64,000 bases of DNA, from the NCBI GenBank assembly GCA_023395555.1, contig JAEWYQ010000038.1, positions 1 to 64,000 of the forward strand. The letters run 5' to 3'. Source of the DNA: Bacillota bacterium. GTDB taxonomy: Bacteria; Bacillota; Clostridia; Lachnospirales; Lachnospiraceae. Positions 14,948-23,634 of the stretch are shown in pieces. Below the pieces are notes generated by a model that was not told the origin of the DNA, made no database searches, and was given only the letters and a program-made list of their open reading frames with translations. Position 1 is the stretch's first letter, and each line of letters begins with the position of its first letter. The translations under genes and the position numbers were made by a program.

Positions 14948-17509
14948 TTATTTCGGGTCAATTCTCAGCTGATGAAGGGTTATCCGGGCATCGGCCTGAT
15001 ATACCCGGATCAGCTTCTCCTCATTGGGCAGCAATTCAAAATAATTATCGCTATAATGAATCCGGTCGTCTTCGCAGGCCAGATAAGCAACCGGTACATA
15101 GGTGCCTGACACCACTCTTACATCTACGTATTCCTCCGTTCGGTCTGTGATGGTCATCTCCGGCTGGGCCTCCGGTAATTGAAGCGCCCTGTAATAAGGG
15201 CGTATCTCCGAAGCCGCAGCAAATTCCTGGTGATTTAACGCCTTTATGTAGTAGCAGCCGCTTTGGAAATCCTCATATTCCGCAGGAACAGAGAATTCAT
15301 GCCTTGCATGGGCAGCCAGCTCAATCTCCGCCGGTTGGGTGAATCTCTTCTCTCCGTTAAGTCTGACATATCCGTATTCCAGGGAAAGGGACAAGGCTTC
15401 TCCGCTCTCATTAATAATGATAAACCGGATTAATCCATCCTGCCGTTTGACCAGGAATTTCTTAGGCTCGTAGGCACGCTTCAGAAAATAATAGGATATT
15501 TTTCTGGTCAGGTAATAGTCAATGACGGTCCAGCCAGTCTCCGGCCAGCAGTCATTATACATCCAAATCAGATTCCCCTGGCAGTATTCCTTGCTTCGTA
15601 AGGTCTCCGCCAGGTCTTTGTATAAGCATCCCTGTAAGATACCGCTGTACAGAAGATAATCCCCGGCACAATTCTCCTTTGGTTCCGCCAGGTGCCTCCG
15701 GATTCCTTCCATAATGCCCTGATGCTTTCTGGGATATTCGCCGTGATGCTCCCAAACCGGGCTGCCCATCCGAAGCTCCTCTCCGTCATGATAGCGCTTT
15801 ACGGAGCTGTGCATCAATGCACCGTAGAAACCGTATTCGCTGGAGAATCTGGTCTTCAAACGGTCGAAAGCCTCCAGCTCATACCGGAAGTTCATCTTCG
15901 TCTCCTCCGCATGGCCCATCCATTTCCAGATATGGGAATCCCCGGCGTCCATATCATTGGGCAGCCTGCCGAAATAGGGGGAACCGGGCACATAGGGAAT
16001 GCAGGGGGAATTATCGCGTACCGCTTTAGGCTGAATATAGTTAAATATTTTGGCACCGTAAAACTGCTTCGGCTGAATCTGATCAGGAAACCATTCCGCC
16101 ATGGATTCATGGATCTCATTATTGCCGGTCCAAAGAGCCATGCAGGGATAATGGGCCAGTCTCTTCGTCTGGTACTCCGCCTCCAGCATCGCCTGATGTA
16201 AAAACCAGGGGAGATGGTCGGGATACAGGGCACAGGCATACATGAAATCATGCATAATAAGAATTCCCTGACGCGAGCACTCCTCATAGAAATAATCCGG
16301 CTCATAGAGCCCGCCGCCCCACATGCGAAGCATTGTAAAATTCGCTTCCTTGGCCTCACTAATCAATGTCTTGTAGGTTTCCATGGGTGTCCTGAGATAA
16401 TAGGAATCCGCAGGCACCCAGTTTCCTCCCTTGCACCATATCTTTACTCCGTTGACAAAGACCGCATAATTTCTGGTGCCGTCCTCCCTTTTGCTGAGAT
16501 CAAGGGCTACGGTACGGATTCCGGCCTCCCTCTCCTTCATCCGGCAGACTTCCCCCCTATATTCCGTATAAGCCCTCACCTGGTACAGCTTCTGACTGCC
16601 GTATCCATTGGGCCACCATAATTCGATCTCCTCTAATTCAATCTCTTCCTCAACAAAATTCAAGCCCCCGGCAAAGTAATGCTCCCGGCTGCTCTCATAT
16701 AATGCCCTGTCTCCGTCATAAATGGAATAATGCAGCGTTACCTCTTCTGCCTGGCACATCCTCAGCTTTTCCACTTCAAAATAGATTCTGAGCTTTGCCC
16801 GGGTTCCTTCCATTTTCAGAGTGTCCATGCGAAATGCCGCGATCCTTGCCCCCGAGAAGGCTTCCAGATACATCTCCCCTCCCATGCCGCAGGTGGGCAG
16901 CGACTTGCACCAATCCCATCCATAGGTATATTGGGGCTTTCTGAGATAGATTCTTTGATTGCAGAGGGGATTGGAGTTCATTCCGTAGAAGGAAATGCTG
17001 TCCCTCTCATGAAATTCCTCCACCCCGGAGGTCAGCCGGATTACCAGCTGGTTTTTCCCCGGCTTCAGAAATCTTTTCACATTTTGATAAAAGGGAACAA
17101 AGGTATTCTTATGCTTCTCCACAAAATGATGGTTAATTATAATATCCGCATTATAATCCAGCTGTTCCAGAAAGAGTCTGACCTCTTCCTTTTCCAGTAT
17201 TTCCTCCTCCACATGGAATTCCCTGATATACCACCAGGACAGATCCTTCACCCACAGAGCTTCCTTTGAATTATCCTTTAACAGCGGATCTTTCATAAGC
17301 CCGTGCCGAAGAAGGGTATCCACTACATCCCCTGGCACTACGGCCTCCAGGTATCCGCAGCGGTGAGGAAAGGGAATCGGCCCCTTGCTGGAGAATTCTA
17401 TCCCAAAGGTTCCTTCCTCCCGCTCCGTCACCTCCTTCACATCCGCCGCTGCTACATCCAGAAACTCTCCTCTCAGTCTCCAATGATCACTTAATTTTTT
17501 TCTTATCAT
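14948..17509 (-). CDS. GH2 beta-mannosidase
   Basis: Cytoplasmic glycoside hydrolase family 2 enzyme of 853 residues. N-terminal sugar-binding and immunoglobulin-like domains (LEQLDYNADIIINHHFV, QYTYGWDWCKSLPTCGM) precede a barrel with WVPADSYY and MLRMWGGGLYEPDYFY. The acid/base is Glu465 in TGNNEIHES and the nucleophile is Glu558 in FSSEYGFYG, both of the beta-mannosidase type. There is no signal peptide. It lies 223 bases downstream of a solute-binding protein and two permeases on the same strand, so imported mannosides are the likely substrate. A GGTGCCTGACACC palindrome lies in frame near the 3' end (15101). Confidence 0.9.
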   Translation of the reverse strand: MIRKKLSDHWRLRGEFLDVAAADVKEVTEREEGTFGIEFSSKGPIPFPHRCGYLEAVVPGDVVDTLLRHGLMKDPLLKDNSKEALWVKDLSWWYIREFHVEEEILEKEEVRLFLEQLDYNADIIINHHFVEKHKNTFVPFYQNVKRFLKPGKNQLVIRLTSGVEEFHERDSISFYGMNSNPLCNQRIYLRKPQYTYGWDWCKSLPTCGMGGEMYLEAFSGARIAAFRMDTLKMEGTRAKLRIYFEVEKLRMCQAEEVTLHYSIYDGDRALYESSREHYFAGGLNFVEEEIELEEIELWWPNGYGSQKLYQVRAYTEYRGEVCRMKEREAGIRTVALDLSKREDGTRNYAVFVNGVKIWCKGGNWVPADSYYLRTPMETYKTLISEAKEANFTMLRMWGGGLYEPDYFYEECSRQGILIMHDFMYACALYPDHLPWFLHQAMLEAEYQTKRLAHYPCMALWTGNNEIHESMAEWFPDQIQPKQFYGAKIFNYIQPKAVRDNSPCIPYVPGSPYFGRLPNDMDAGDSHIWKWMGHAEETKMNFRYELEAFDRLKTRFSSEYGFYGALMHSSVKRYHDGEELRMGSPVWEHHGEYPRKHQGIMEGIRRHLAEPKENCAGDYLLYSGILQGCLYKDLAETLRSKEYCQGNLIWMYNDCWPETGWTVIDYYLTRKISYYFLKRAYEPKKFLVKRQDGLIRFIIINESGEALSLSLEYGYVRLNGEKRFTQPAEIELAAHARHEFSVPAEYEDFQSGCYYIKALNHQEFAAASEIRPYYRALQLPEAQPEMTITDRTEEYVDVRVVSGTYVPVAYLACEDDRIHYSDNYFELLPNEEKLIRVYQADARITLHQLRIDPK
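15101..15113. repeat. 13-bp palindrome copy inside the beta-mannosidase gene
   Basis: GGTGCCTGACACC. On the coding strand it reads GGTGTCAGGCACC and contributes Val-Ser-Gly-Thr. Confidence 0.7.
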
Positions 17510-17570
17510 AGCTGCCTCCGTTTCTTAAATTATAAGTTATTCGTTATAAATCATCCATCCTGTCAGTACC

Positions 17571-17630
17571 GCTGTAATAACTGCTGTACTAACTGCTGTA
17601 ATAAACGCCGTAATAAGCGCTGCAATAAAC
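17571..17630. repeat. Five 12-bp tandem repeats between solute-binding gene and GH2 gene
   Basis: GCTGTAATAACT, GCTGTACTAACT, GCTGTAATAAAC, GCCGTAATAAGC and GCTGCAATAAAC in exact register. The stretch is followed at 17633-17646 by GGAGGGCTCCCTCC, a short hairpin. In the minus-strand transcript this hairpin could attenuate transcription between the transport gene and the beta-mannosidase. Confidence 0.85.
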
Positions 17631-17732
17631 AAGGAGGGCTCCCTCCATACCGGATGGAAAGGGCATCTTCTCTTATGCCTTCCAACCCGTATGAAGGGAA
17701 GCCCGTTATACCATTATGGCAATTACTGTTCC

Positions 17733-19358
17733 TTATTTTTTGCTTTTGTAGGTCTCATACTCAGCAATCTGCTCCTTATAGAGCTCTGCTGCTTCTGCCT
17801 CCACTTCTTTTCCGCCGATTGTATAGAATTTCTCAACAAATTCATCAAAGGCATCGATGGGCATTGCACCGGAAATGATACCATAGAGATATTGGTCACG
17901 TAATGCCTGCAGCTCTCCGCCGTACTGCTTCCAAACAGGACGGTTTGCGCTCTTGAATTCAATGCTTGTTTCCTTGACTACCTGTGCATAGCCGATGGAT
18001 TTCTCAAAGAGGGAGATAACCTCAGGAGTATTTACGATGTTGGCGCCGTCCTTTCTTGCGAACAGATCCTTGAACAGTCCCAAACCGATATTATCCGCTT
18101 CGTTCTGACCGTCAGCCAGAAGGCTCTTGAATACGCCGTCCTCGATGGCATAATGCTCACCCTCAATACCGAATATCTTCTCCTTCCAGTGCTCTTCTGT
18201 TGCCAGATCATCAAACATTGCGAATACGCGCTCCGGATCATCACAGGTGTTGATGATGGCAAAATAACACCAGGATGCACTTCCGGCAAAATACTCGGAT
18301 TTCTTTCCGTTCGGTCCTGCAACCGGCTCAATTGCCATCAGTTCAGCACCGGGATTGTTGGCCTTTAATGCGCTTGCCTGTCCATCGGAAGGATTCATGG
18401 CTGCAATCCAGCGATAAACACTTCCCCACTTGCCGCCTGCAAATATTTCACTGATATTGTTCTGTGTTACAATGGCAGGATCAATGACACCCTCCATATA
18501 TAATTCGTTGATTACCTTCAGCGCTTCCTTTACCTCCGGCTGAGTTGCGCCGTATACAACAGAACCATCCTCTTTAATGACAAACTTCTCGGGATTTGCT
18601 CCATATGCTCCGTAGAAGGGCCAGAAGCTGCGGATGCTCAAGCCTTCTCCTGTAAAGCCATAGGTATCGTTCTGTCCGTTTCCGTCGGGATCATTGAAGG
18701 TAAAGGCACGCAGTACCTCCTTATATTCGTCGATGGTGGTCGGTACGGAAAGTCCCAGCTTATCCATCCAGTCCTTTCTTAATAAGGTAACGGTACAGGA
18801 TTCCTCCGCTACATCGCCGGGGATTCTGTAAAGGCTGCCGTTTGCTTCCTGCGCAAAGAATAATGCATCGCCGGTCTCGGAATAATACTTCTTCATGTTG
18901 GGGTATTTATCCATATAGGGTGCGACATCGATCAACAGTCCTGCGTCAACCCACTGCTTATACTCCTGCTGCAGGCCCCACCACCAGATTACGTCGGGTC
19001 TCTGCCCTTCGTCGGCCATCAAAAGGTTAACCTTTGCTTCTCCGTCACTCCAGCCGGGTAATACCAGAACCTCGATATTTACATTATAACGCTCTTCCCA
19101 AAGCTTCTCCAGCCAGCTGTCCGGCTGTACAAAGCCCTGCATGGTTACGATGGTTACATCAATCTTCTTCTGCTCCTCAGGCGCAGCTTCGTTGTTTTTC
19201 TCATCGGTCTTATCTGCCGTATCGGTCTTTCCTGTCTCTGCTTTCTTCCCGCTGTCCGTTGATTTGGGATCACTGGAGGAGCATCCCGTCAATAAACCAA
19301 TGCTCAAAACCAATGCCAAGCCTAACGCCAGTATTCTGTTACCCAACCTTTTTTTCAT
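17733..19358 (-). CDS. ABC transporter substrate-binding lipoprotein (LplA-like, carbohydrate)
   Basis: Lipid-anchored extracellular solute-binding protein of 541 residues. The signal peptide ends in the lipobox LLTGC (Cys26), followed by a Ser/Lys/Asp/Glu-rich linker. The body matches family 1 solute-binding proteins of the longer LplA type (VTIVTMQGFVQPDSWLEKLWEERYNVNIEVLVLPG; YRIPGDVAEESCTVTLLRKDWMDKLGL). Downstream of two permeases in one operon (gap 93 bases) and upstream of a beta-mannosidase. It probably delivers mannose-containing oligosaccharides. No ATPase gene is present nearby. Confidence 0.9.
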   Translation of the reverse strand: MKKRLGNRILALGLALVLSIGLLTGCSSSDPKSTDSGKKAETGKTDTADKTDEKNNEAAPEEQKKIDVTIVTMQGFVQPDSWLEKLWEERYNVNIEVLVLPGWSDGEAKVNLLMADEGQRPDVIWWWGLQQEYKQWVDAGLLIDVAPYMDKYPNMKKYYSETGDALFFAQEANGSLYRIPGDVAEESCTVTLLRKDWMDKLGLSVPTTIDEYKEVLRAFTFNDPDGNGQNDTYGFTGEGLSIRSFWPFYGAYGANPEKFVIKEDGSVVYGATQPEVKEALKVINELYMEGVIDPAIVTQNNISEIFAGGKWGSVYRWIAAMNPSDGQASALKANNPGAELMAIEPVAGPNGKKSEYFAGSASWCYFAIINTCDDPERVFAMFDDLATEEHWKEKIFGIEGEHYAIEDGVFKSLLADGQNEADNIGLGLFKDLFARKDGANIVNTPEVISLFEKSIGYAQVVKETSIEFKSANRPVWKQYGGELQALRDQYLYGIISGAMPIDAFDEFVEKFYTIGGKEVEAEAAELYKEQIAEYETYKSKK

Positions 19359-19451
19359 ACAATCCTCCTATAATATTTATTCTTTGTTCTATATCAAACC
19401 GCATCCGTGATACTGCTGCTCTTTAAAATACCACTCTGCGGATATGACCGT

Positions 19452-20354
19452 TTAGCCCTTTACGCCGCCTATCATAACACCCTTTACAAAATACTTTTGC
19501 AGGAAAGGGTATACCACCAGGATGGGAACCGTCGCCACGATGATGGAAGCGGCCCGGATGGTTGTTGCATTGATGGCAGGCGTCATATTGATATTTACAC
19601 CAACGGCGTTCATTGCCTCTGCGGTGTTGGTCAGCATATTACGAAGATATGCCTGCAAGGACCACAGCTCCTTCTTGTTGATATACATTACGGTGCTGAA
19701 GAAGTCGTTCCAATACATAACTGCATTGAATAAAGCAATGGTTGCAATAGTTGCCTTTGACAGAGGAACAATGATCCCAAAGAAAATCCTCACATCATTG
19801 GCGCCGTCAATTCTCGCCGCCTCTTCATAGCTTTCGGGAATTGACTGAAAAAAGCTCTTCATAATAATTACATTGTAGGCGCTGATTAATGCGGGAATAA
19901 TCAATGCGAAAACACTGTTCAGCAGCTTCAAATTCTTAATCAGTATGTAATTGGGGATCATTCCTCCGCTGAACAGCATGGTGAACATAATCAGAAACAT
20001 CACCAGCTTCCCGCCTCTTAACCGGTTCTTGGAAAGGGGGTATGCCGTCATGGCTGTCAGGAGGGTTCCGGTCAGGGAGCCCGCTATGGTGACAAAGACC
20101 GTCACTCCGTAAGCCCTCCAGATTTCCCTGTTCTTGAATACGCTCTGGTAGGTGCTTAAGGTAAAGCCCTTGGGCCACAGGAAGATGCCTCCCGCCGCTG
20201 TTTCATTGATCCCGCTGAGAGACTGCATCGCAACATGCCAGAAAGGATAGATCATAATCACCGCGATCAATGTAAAGAAGATATAATTAAACACTGAAAA
20301 AATCTTACCTCCGGTGGTTTGTTTGATGCGGTTTTTTTTCGATGTTTTATTCAT
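19452..20354 (-). CDS. Carbohydrate ABC transporter permease (LplC-like, MalG type)
   Basis: Membrane permease of 300 residues with six predicted helices. The EAA loop is EEAARIDGANDVRIFFGIIVPLSKATIAT, the contact site for the ATPase. The C-terminal KYFVKGVMIGGVKG is typical of the MalG/LplC group. It follows the partner permease by 44 bases and precedes the solute-binding gene. The ribosome site is AAAGGAG, about 16 bases before the ATG. It needs an ATPase encoded elsewhere, presumably an MsmX-like shared one. Confidence 0.92.
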   Translation of the reverse strand: MNKTSKKNRIKQTTGGKIFSVFNYIFFTLIAVIMIYPFWHVAMQSLSGINETAAGGIFLWPKGFTLSTYQSVFKNREIWRAYGVTVFVTIAGSLTGTLLTAMTAYPLSKNRLRGGKLVMFLIMFTMLFSGGMIPNYILIKNLKLLNSVFALIIPALISAYNVIIMKSFFQSIPESYEEAARIDGANDVRIFFGIIVPLSKATIATIALFNAVMYWNDFFSTVMYINKKELWSLQAYLRNMLTNTAEAMNAVGVNINMTPAINATTIRAASIIVATVPILVVYPFLQKYFVKGVMIGGVKG

Positions 20355-20398
20355 AATGTTATGTAATTACTCCTTTCCTGTCCTTTATTCTGAGCTCC

Positions 20399-21331
20399 TT
20401 AATAAATGCCTTCCTGACCCGCCGTTTTTGCAATCCGGTTGGCGCCCACGATCATGATCAGGGCCACCACCGATTTAAACAGCCCCGCCGCGGTACTGAA
20501 GGAATAATCACTTCCGATAATACCTGCCCGGTAAACAAAGGTGTCGATTACATCCGCCACATCATATACCAGCGGACTGTACAGCAGGAAGATCTGTTCA
20601 AAGCCTGCGTTTAAAATATTGCCGAGGTTTAAAATAAATACTATGATAATTACCGGACGGATTGCCGGAAGCGTAATATGCCGTACCCTGTGCCAGCGGT
20701 TGGCTCCGTCAATGCTGGCGGATTCATACAGCTGCTCGTCCACGCCGGAGATAGCGGCAAAGTAGATGATGGTTCCCCATCCCATGCTCTTATAGATTTC
20801 CGTCAATACCAGCAGCGGAACGAAAGCCGAGGGATTGGTTAAGAAATCAATTGTTTTTCCGCCCATCTGGGTGATCAAAACATTAATTAATCCGTTGGTG
20901 GGATTTACAAAGCTTCGGATCAGTCCCGCCATAATAACCCAGGAAATAAAATGGGGAAGATATAATACGGTCTGTGTAAATTTCTTAAACTTTAATACCC
21001 TCACCTCATTTAGCAGCAGCGCAAGAATAATCGGAACAGGAAATCCTACTAAGGATTTCAGCATACTGATCTTTAAGGTGTTCCAGAAAACCTTTGGAAA
21101 TGAGATTGAGGTAAAAAGCCTCTTAAACTGATGCAGTCCTACAAAGGGGCTGCTGGGCGGATCAAAGGGATTATAATCCAGAAATGCGATCCGCAGGCCA
21201 AACATAGGCACATACCTGAAAATGATAAAAAATACAACTCCCGGCAGCAATAAAAAATACAACCATTTATCTCTAAGAATATCCCTCAGAACCCGTTTCC
21301 CCCGCGTCCTTTTTATCGCCACTTCACTCAT
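20399..21331 (-). CDS. Carbohydrate ABC transporter permease (LplB-like, MalF type)
   Basis: First gene of the Lpl-type transport operon; 310 residues with about six membrane helices. The EAA loop is YESASIDGANRWHRVRHITLPAIRPV, with Glu and Ser replacing the double Ala that gives the loop its name, as is common in LplB proteins. N-terminal WLYFLLLPGVVFFIIFRYVPMFG is characteristic. The ribosome site is AGGAGGATGCAGT. The upstream gap of 205 bases contains a terminator for the protease gene and probably the operon promoter. Confidence 0.92.
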   Translation of the reverse strand: MSEVAIKRTRGKRVLRDILRDKWLYFLLLPGVVFFIIFRYVPMFGLRIAFLDYNPFDPPSSPFVGLHQFKRLFTSISFPKVFWNTLKISMLKSLVGFPVPIILALLLNEVRVLKFKKFTQTVLYLPHFISWVIMAGLIRSFVNPTNGLINVLITQMGGKTIDFLTNPSAFVPLLVLTEIYKSMGWGTIIYFAAISGVDEQLYESASIDGANRWHRVRHITLPAIRPVIIIVFILNLGNILNAGFEQIFLLYSPLVYDVADVIDTFVYRAGIIGSDYSFSTAAGLFKSVVALIMIVGANRIAKTAGQEGIY

Positions 21332-21460
21332 ACTGCATCCTCCTGTTTCTTTTCTTCAGCTTCTGTAATTATGCTACCACAAGAGGGACGGCTCTTTAAC
21401 TGCTCCCCTTTGGATTTATATACAATTTTTTAGAACAGGAAAACATCTTCCCTATACGAC

Positions 21461-21515
21461 AAAAAACTCCCCGTAACCACCGAAGCTGTTTCTGCTTTGA
21501 TGATCTCGGAGAGTT
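21461..21515 (-). terminator. Terminator after the subtilisin-like gene
   Basis: On the minus strand AACTCTCCG pairs with CGGGGAGTT (one wobble), followed by TTTTTTGTC, a U-tract. The loop is long, so folding is less certain than for other hairpins here. Confidence 0.5.
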
Positions 21516-21536
21516 GTAAAATAAAATAAACCCGGT

Positions 21537-22706
21537 TTACGGCTGTTCCAGCAGTCTGCGGACATTCAGCAGCCCCCAGCCCTGCTTCTCCCAATGCTGT
21601 CCCAGGTTAACCGCACAGCTGCGCAGTCTCAGCTTCACCTCCCTGTTGGAGAGCTGGGGATGGGCGGACAGAAGCAGGGCAATGGCACCCGTGACTACCG
21701 GTGTTGCCATGGACGTTCCGCTTTTGATGGTGTACATCATGGGCGAATCCACTGCGGAATACCGTAGCTCGCTGCTCTTTGCCCTCGACGGATACCGGCA
21801 GATATTACAGGATATAATATTGGAGCCCGGTGCGACAATATCCGGCTTCTTGATGCAAAAAGGGGTGGGCCCCCGGCCGGAATAGTCCTTGGTGCGCCCG
21901 CTTCCGAACACCTCCACCGCCACATTGTCATCCGAAGAGCCGACGGTTATTACCTTTCTGCTGATGCCCGGGGTGGAGATGGACATGGGACCGGGACCGT
22001 TGTTCCCTGCAGCCACTACCACCACTATCCCGCTGTCCCACACCGCGTTGACCCCCTGCACCAGGAGAGAGTTCTCATCCAGGCTTTCCTTGGCGGAGGT
22101 TCCCACAGAGATATTCACAACCCTGATATTGTATCTTTTCTTATTATCTATAATCCACTGGAGTCCGGCAAGCACATCGGAGATATTCCCATCCCCTCTC
22201 TTATCCAGAACCTTGACCCCGATCAGATTACACTCCGGGGCAAGACCCTGATATCTTCCTTGGGAAGAGAAACCATTGCCTCCCACAATCCCTGCCACAT
22301 GGGTTCCGTGTCCGTTATCGTCATAGGGCTCCGCCCGGCGGTTGATAAAATCCACAAAGCCAATCACCCGGTTGCCTCCGTCTACAAAATCCTTATGTAA
22401 GGTAATTCCGGTATCCACGATTGCCACTCCTACTCCGCGGCCAAAATATCCGTGATCATGCGCCCATTTACTCTCAATAATATCACTGACCCGGTTCATC
22501 TGCGCTGTAATATGAGTGTCCAGCTCGTAGCTGATCATCCCTTCCATGGATATGATTTTGTCCAGTGCATCTTCGTCTATCTCTATCACACAGGCACCGA
22601 TCATCGGGAGCCAGTATTTGATCCGTCCCAGCTCCTCCAAGGTCCTTCGGCGCTGCTCATAATCTTCAAAATACACAATCACCTGGATTTTTTGTTTTTT
22701 GACCAT
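21537..22706 (-). CDS. Subtilisin-like serine protease (S8), no signal peptide
   Basis: S8 family peptidase of 389 residues. The triad is Asp98 (VAIVDTGI), His133 (NGHGTHVAG) and Ser332 (SGTSMATP), with oxyanion Asn235 (AAGNNGPG). The first 65 residues resemble an inhibitor I9-like prodomain. There is no signal peptide, so it is intracellular or released by other means, like Bacillus AprX/Isp proteins. Other features are Cys284 (TPFCIKKPDIVAPG) and Cys300 (IISCNICR). The ribosome site AAAAGGTGGAG precedes the ATG. It stands alone, with a spore-coat-like small gene divergent upstream; a role in sporulation is speculative. Confidence 0.92.
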   Translation of the reverse strand: MVKKQKIQVIVYFEDYEQRRRTLEELGRIKYWLPMIGACVIEIDEDALDKIISMEGMISYELDTHITAQMNRVSDIIESKWAHDHGYFGRGVGVAIVDTGITLHKDFVDGGNRVIGFVDFINRRAEPYDDNGHGTHVAGIVGGNGFSSQGRYQGLAPECNLIGVKVLDKRGDGNISDVLAGLQWIIDNKKRYNIRVVNISVGTSAKESLDENSLLVQGVNAVWDSGIVVVVAAGNNGPGPMSISTPGISRKVITVGSSDDNVAVEVFGSGRTKDYSGRGPTPFCIKKPDIVAPGSNIISCNICRYPSRAKSSELRYSAVDSPMMYTIKSGTSMATPVVTGAIALLLSAHPQLSNREVKLRLRSCAVNLGQHWEKQGWGLLNVRRLLEQP

Positions 22707-22901
22707 CCGATTGCTCCACCTTTTTTGTATTATCCTATTCCGAGGGCTTAATCAATATACTTCTATTCAGGAGCCTGGGGGAAATGCTGCTTCATAACCG
22801 CAAAAGAAAAAAAATATGTGCATAATTATATGAAAAAACAGGAAATCAGTCAAGCAATCCTTCATATGATACATTGTAATTATTATTAGGAGGAACAATC
22901 A

Positions 22902-23165
22902 ATGAGTGATTTAGCAGCAACAGGTTGCGACAGAGGCTGTGATAACGGCTGTGGAGGCGGAAGCAACAACGGATGCCTCATCTTAATCCTTTTATTGCTC
23001 TGCTGTGGCGGTGGTAATGGCCTTCTTGGAGGCAATAGCTGCAATAATGGCTGCGGCAATAGCTGCGGCGGTGGCTGCGGCAATGGTATCCTCGGCGGCG
23101 GCGATAGCTGCGGAAGCATTATCTGGATCATCCTTCTGCTCAGCTGCTGTGGTGGCTGCTTCTAA
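22902..23165 (+). CDS. Cys/Gly-rich small protein (high-cysteine, chorion-like) with two hydrophobic stretches
   Basis: An 87-residue protein in which nearly half the residues are Cys or Gly. The architecture is repeated: a Cys/Gly/Asn block (GCDRGCDNGCGGGSNNG), a hydrophobic run ending in Cys-Cys (CLILILLLLCCGGG), a second Cys/Gly/Asn block, and a second hydrophobic run (SIIWIILLLSCCGGCF). Clostridial proteins of this composition have been annotated as chorion class high-cysteine proteins; no function is known to me. It has a good AGGAGG site, a CATATGATA sequence 31 bases before the start that resembles a sporulation sigma -10 (CATA-N3-TA), and a strong terminator. Inferred: a structural, possibly spore-envelope, cross-linked protein. 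Confidence 0.72.
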   Translation: MSDLAATGCDRGCDNGCGGGSNNGCLILILLLLCCGGGNGLLGGNSCNNGCGNSCGGGCGNGILGGGDSCGSIIWIILLLSCCGGCF

Positions 23166-23203
23166 AGAGCCGTTTTCCCAACAGTCCCAAGCATCCGATG
23201 GCG

Positions 23204-23240
23204 AAGTAAAAGGGCCTCCTGACAGGAGGCCTTTTACTTT
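23204..23240. terminator. Terminator between convergent small genes
   Basis: AAGTAAAAGGGCCTCCT pairs with AGGAGGCCTTTTACTTT around a GAC loop, with one bulged G. Works on both strands. Confidence 0.8.
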
Positions 23241-23241
23241 G

Positions 23242-23448
23242 TTATTCTCTTCTCTTCTTCTGCTTCAGCCGCTCAAAGCAGGCTCTGTCGATTTCATAAA
23301 CTGTATTATCCTCGATGATCAAATCAGCGTCCGCATCCTCCCCGGTATAGTGGGAGGTATTTCTATTATCATTGTTCCCCTTGGAAGGGGCAGTTGGTTT
23401 ACCATATTGAAATCCGGATCTCCCGGAAGAAAAAAAACGATCACTCAT
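23242..23448 (-). CDS. Small conserved-looking hypothetical protein
   Basis: Short protein of 68 residues, polar at the N-terminus (SGRSGFQYGKPTAPSKGNN). The C-terminal part, ADLIIEDNTVYEIDRACFERLKQ, looks like a folded, conserved segment with acidic and basic halves. The start was put at the second ATG because TTGAGG lies eight bases upstream; an alternative ATG at 23460 adds four residues. It converges on the Cys-rich gene and shares its terminator. I do not recognise a named family. Confidence 0.55.
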   Translation of the reverse strand: MSDRFFSSGRSGFQYGKPTAPSKGNNDNRNTSHYTGEDADADLIIEDNTVYEIDRACFERLKQKKRRE

Positions 23449-23634
23449 ATACTGCCTCAAATTATTTTGTCATTTTAATATATGATTATTTTACCCAAAC
23501 GTCCTTAAAATGATTGAATCTATAACTACTTTCCTATATACTATTGATACATTCTCCCGGGCGGCACCGTCTCTTAATTTCTTACTGCATCTGCCCTTCG
23601 GAAGACATAATCAAGATAAAACAGGAGGAAAACT

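Noticed and set aside
15692..17269. Long plus-strand open frames opposite the beta-mannosidase
   Set aside because: Antisense to an intact GH2 gene with all catalytic residues; no starts with ribosome sites.
22587..22597. ACACAGGCACC as a further copy of the dispersed palindrome
   Set aside because: Only one half matches; the left arm is absent.
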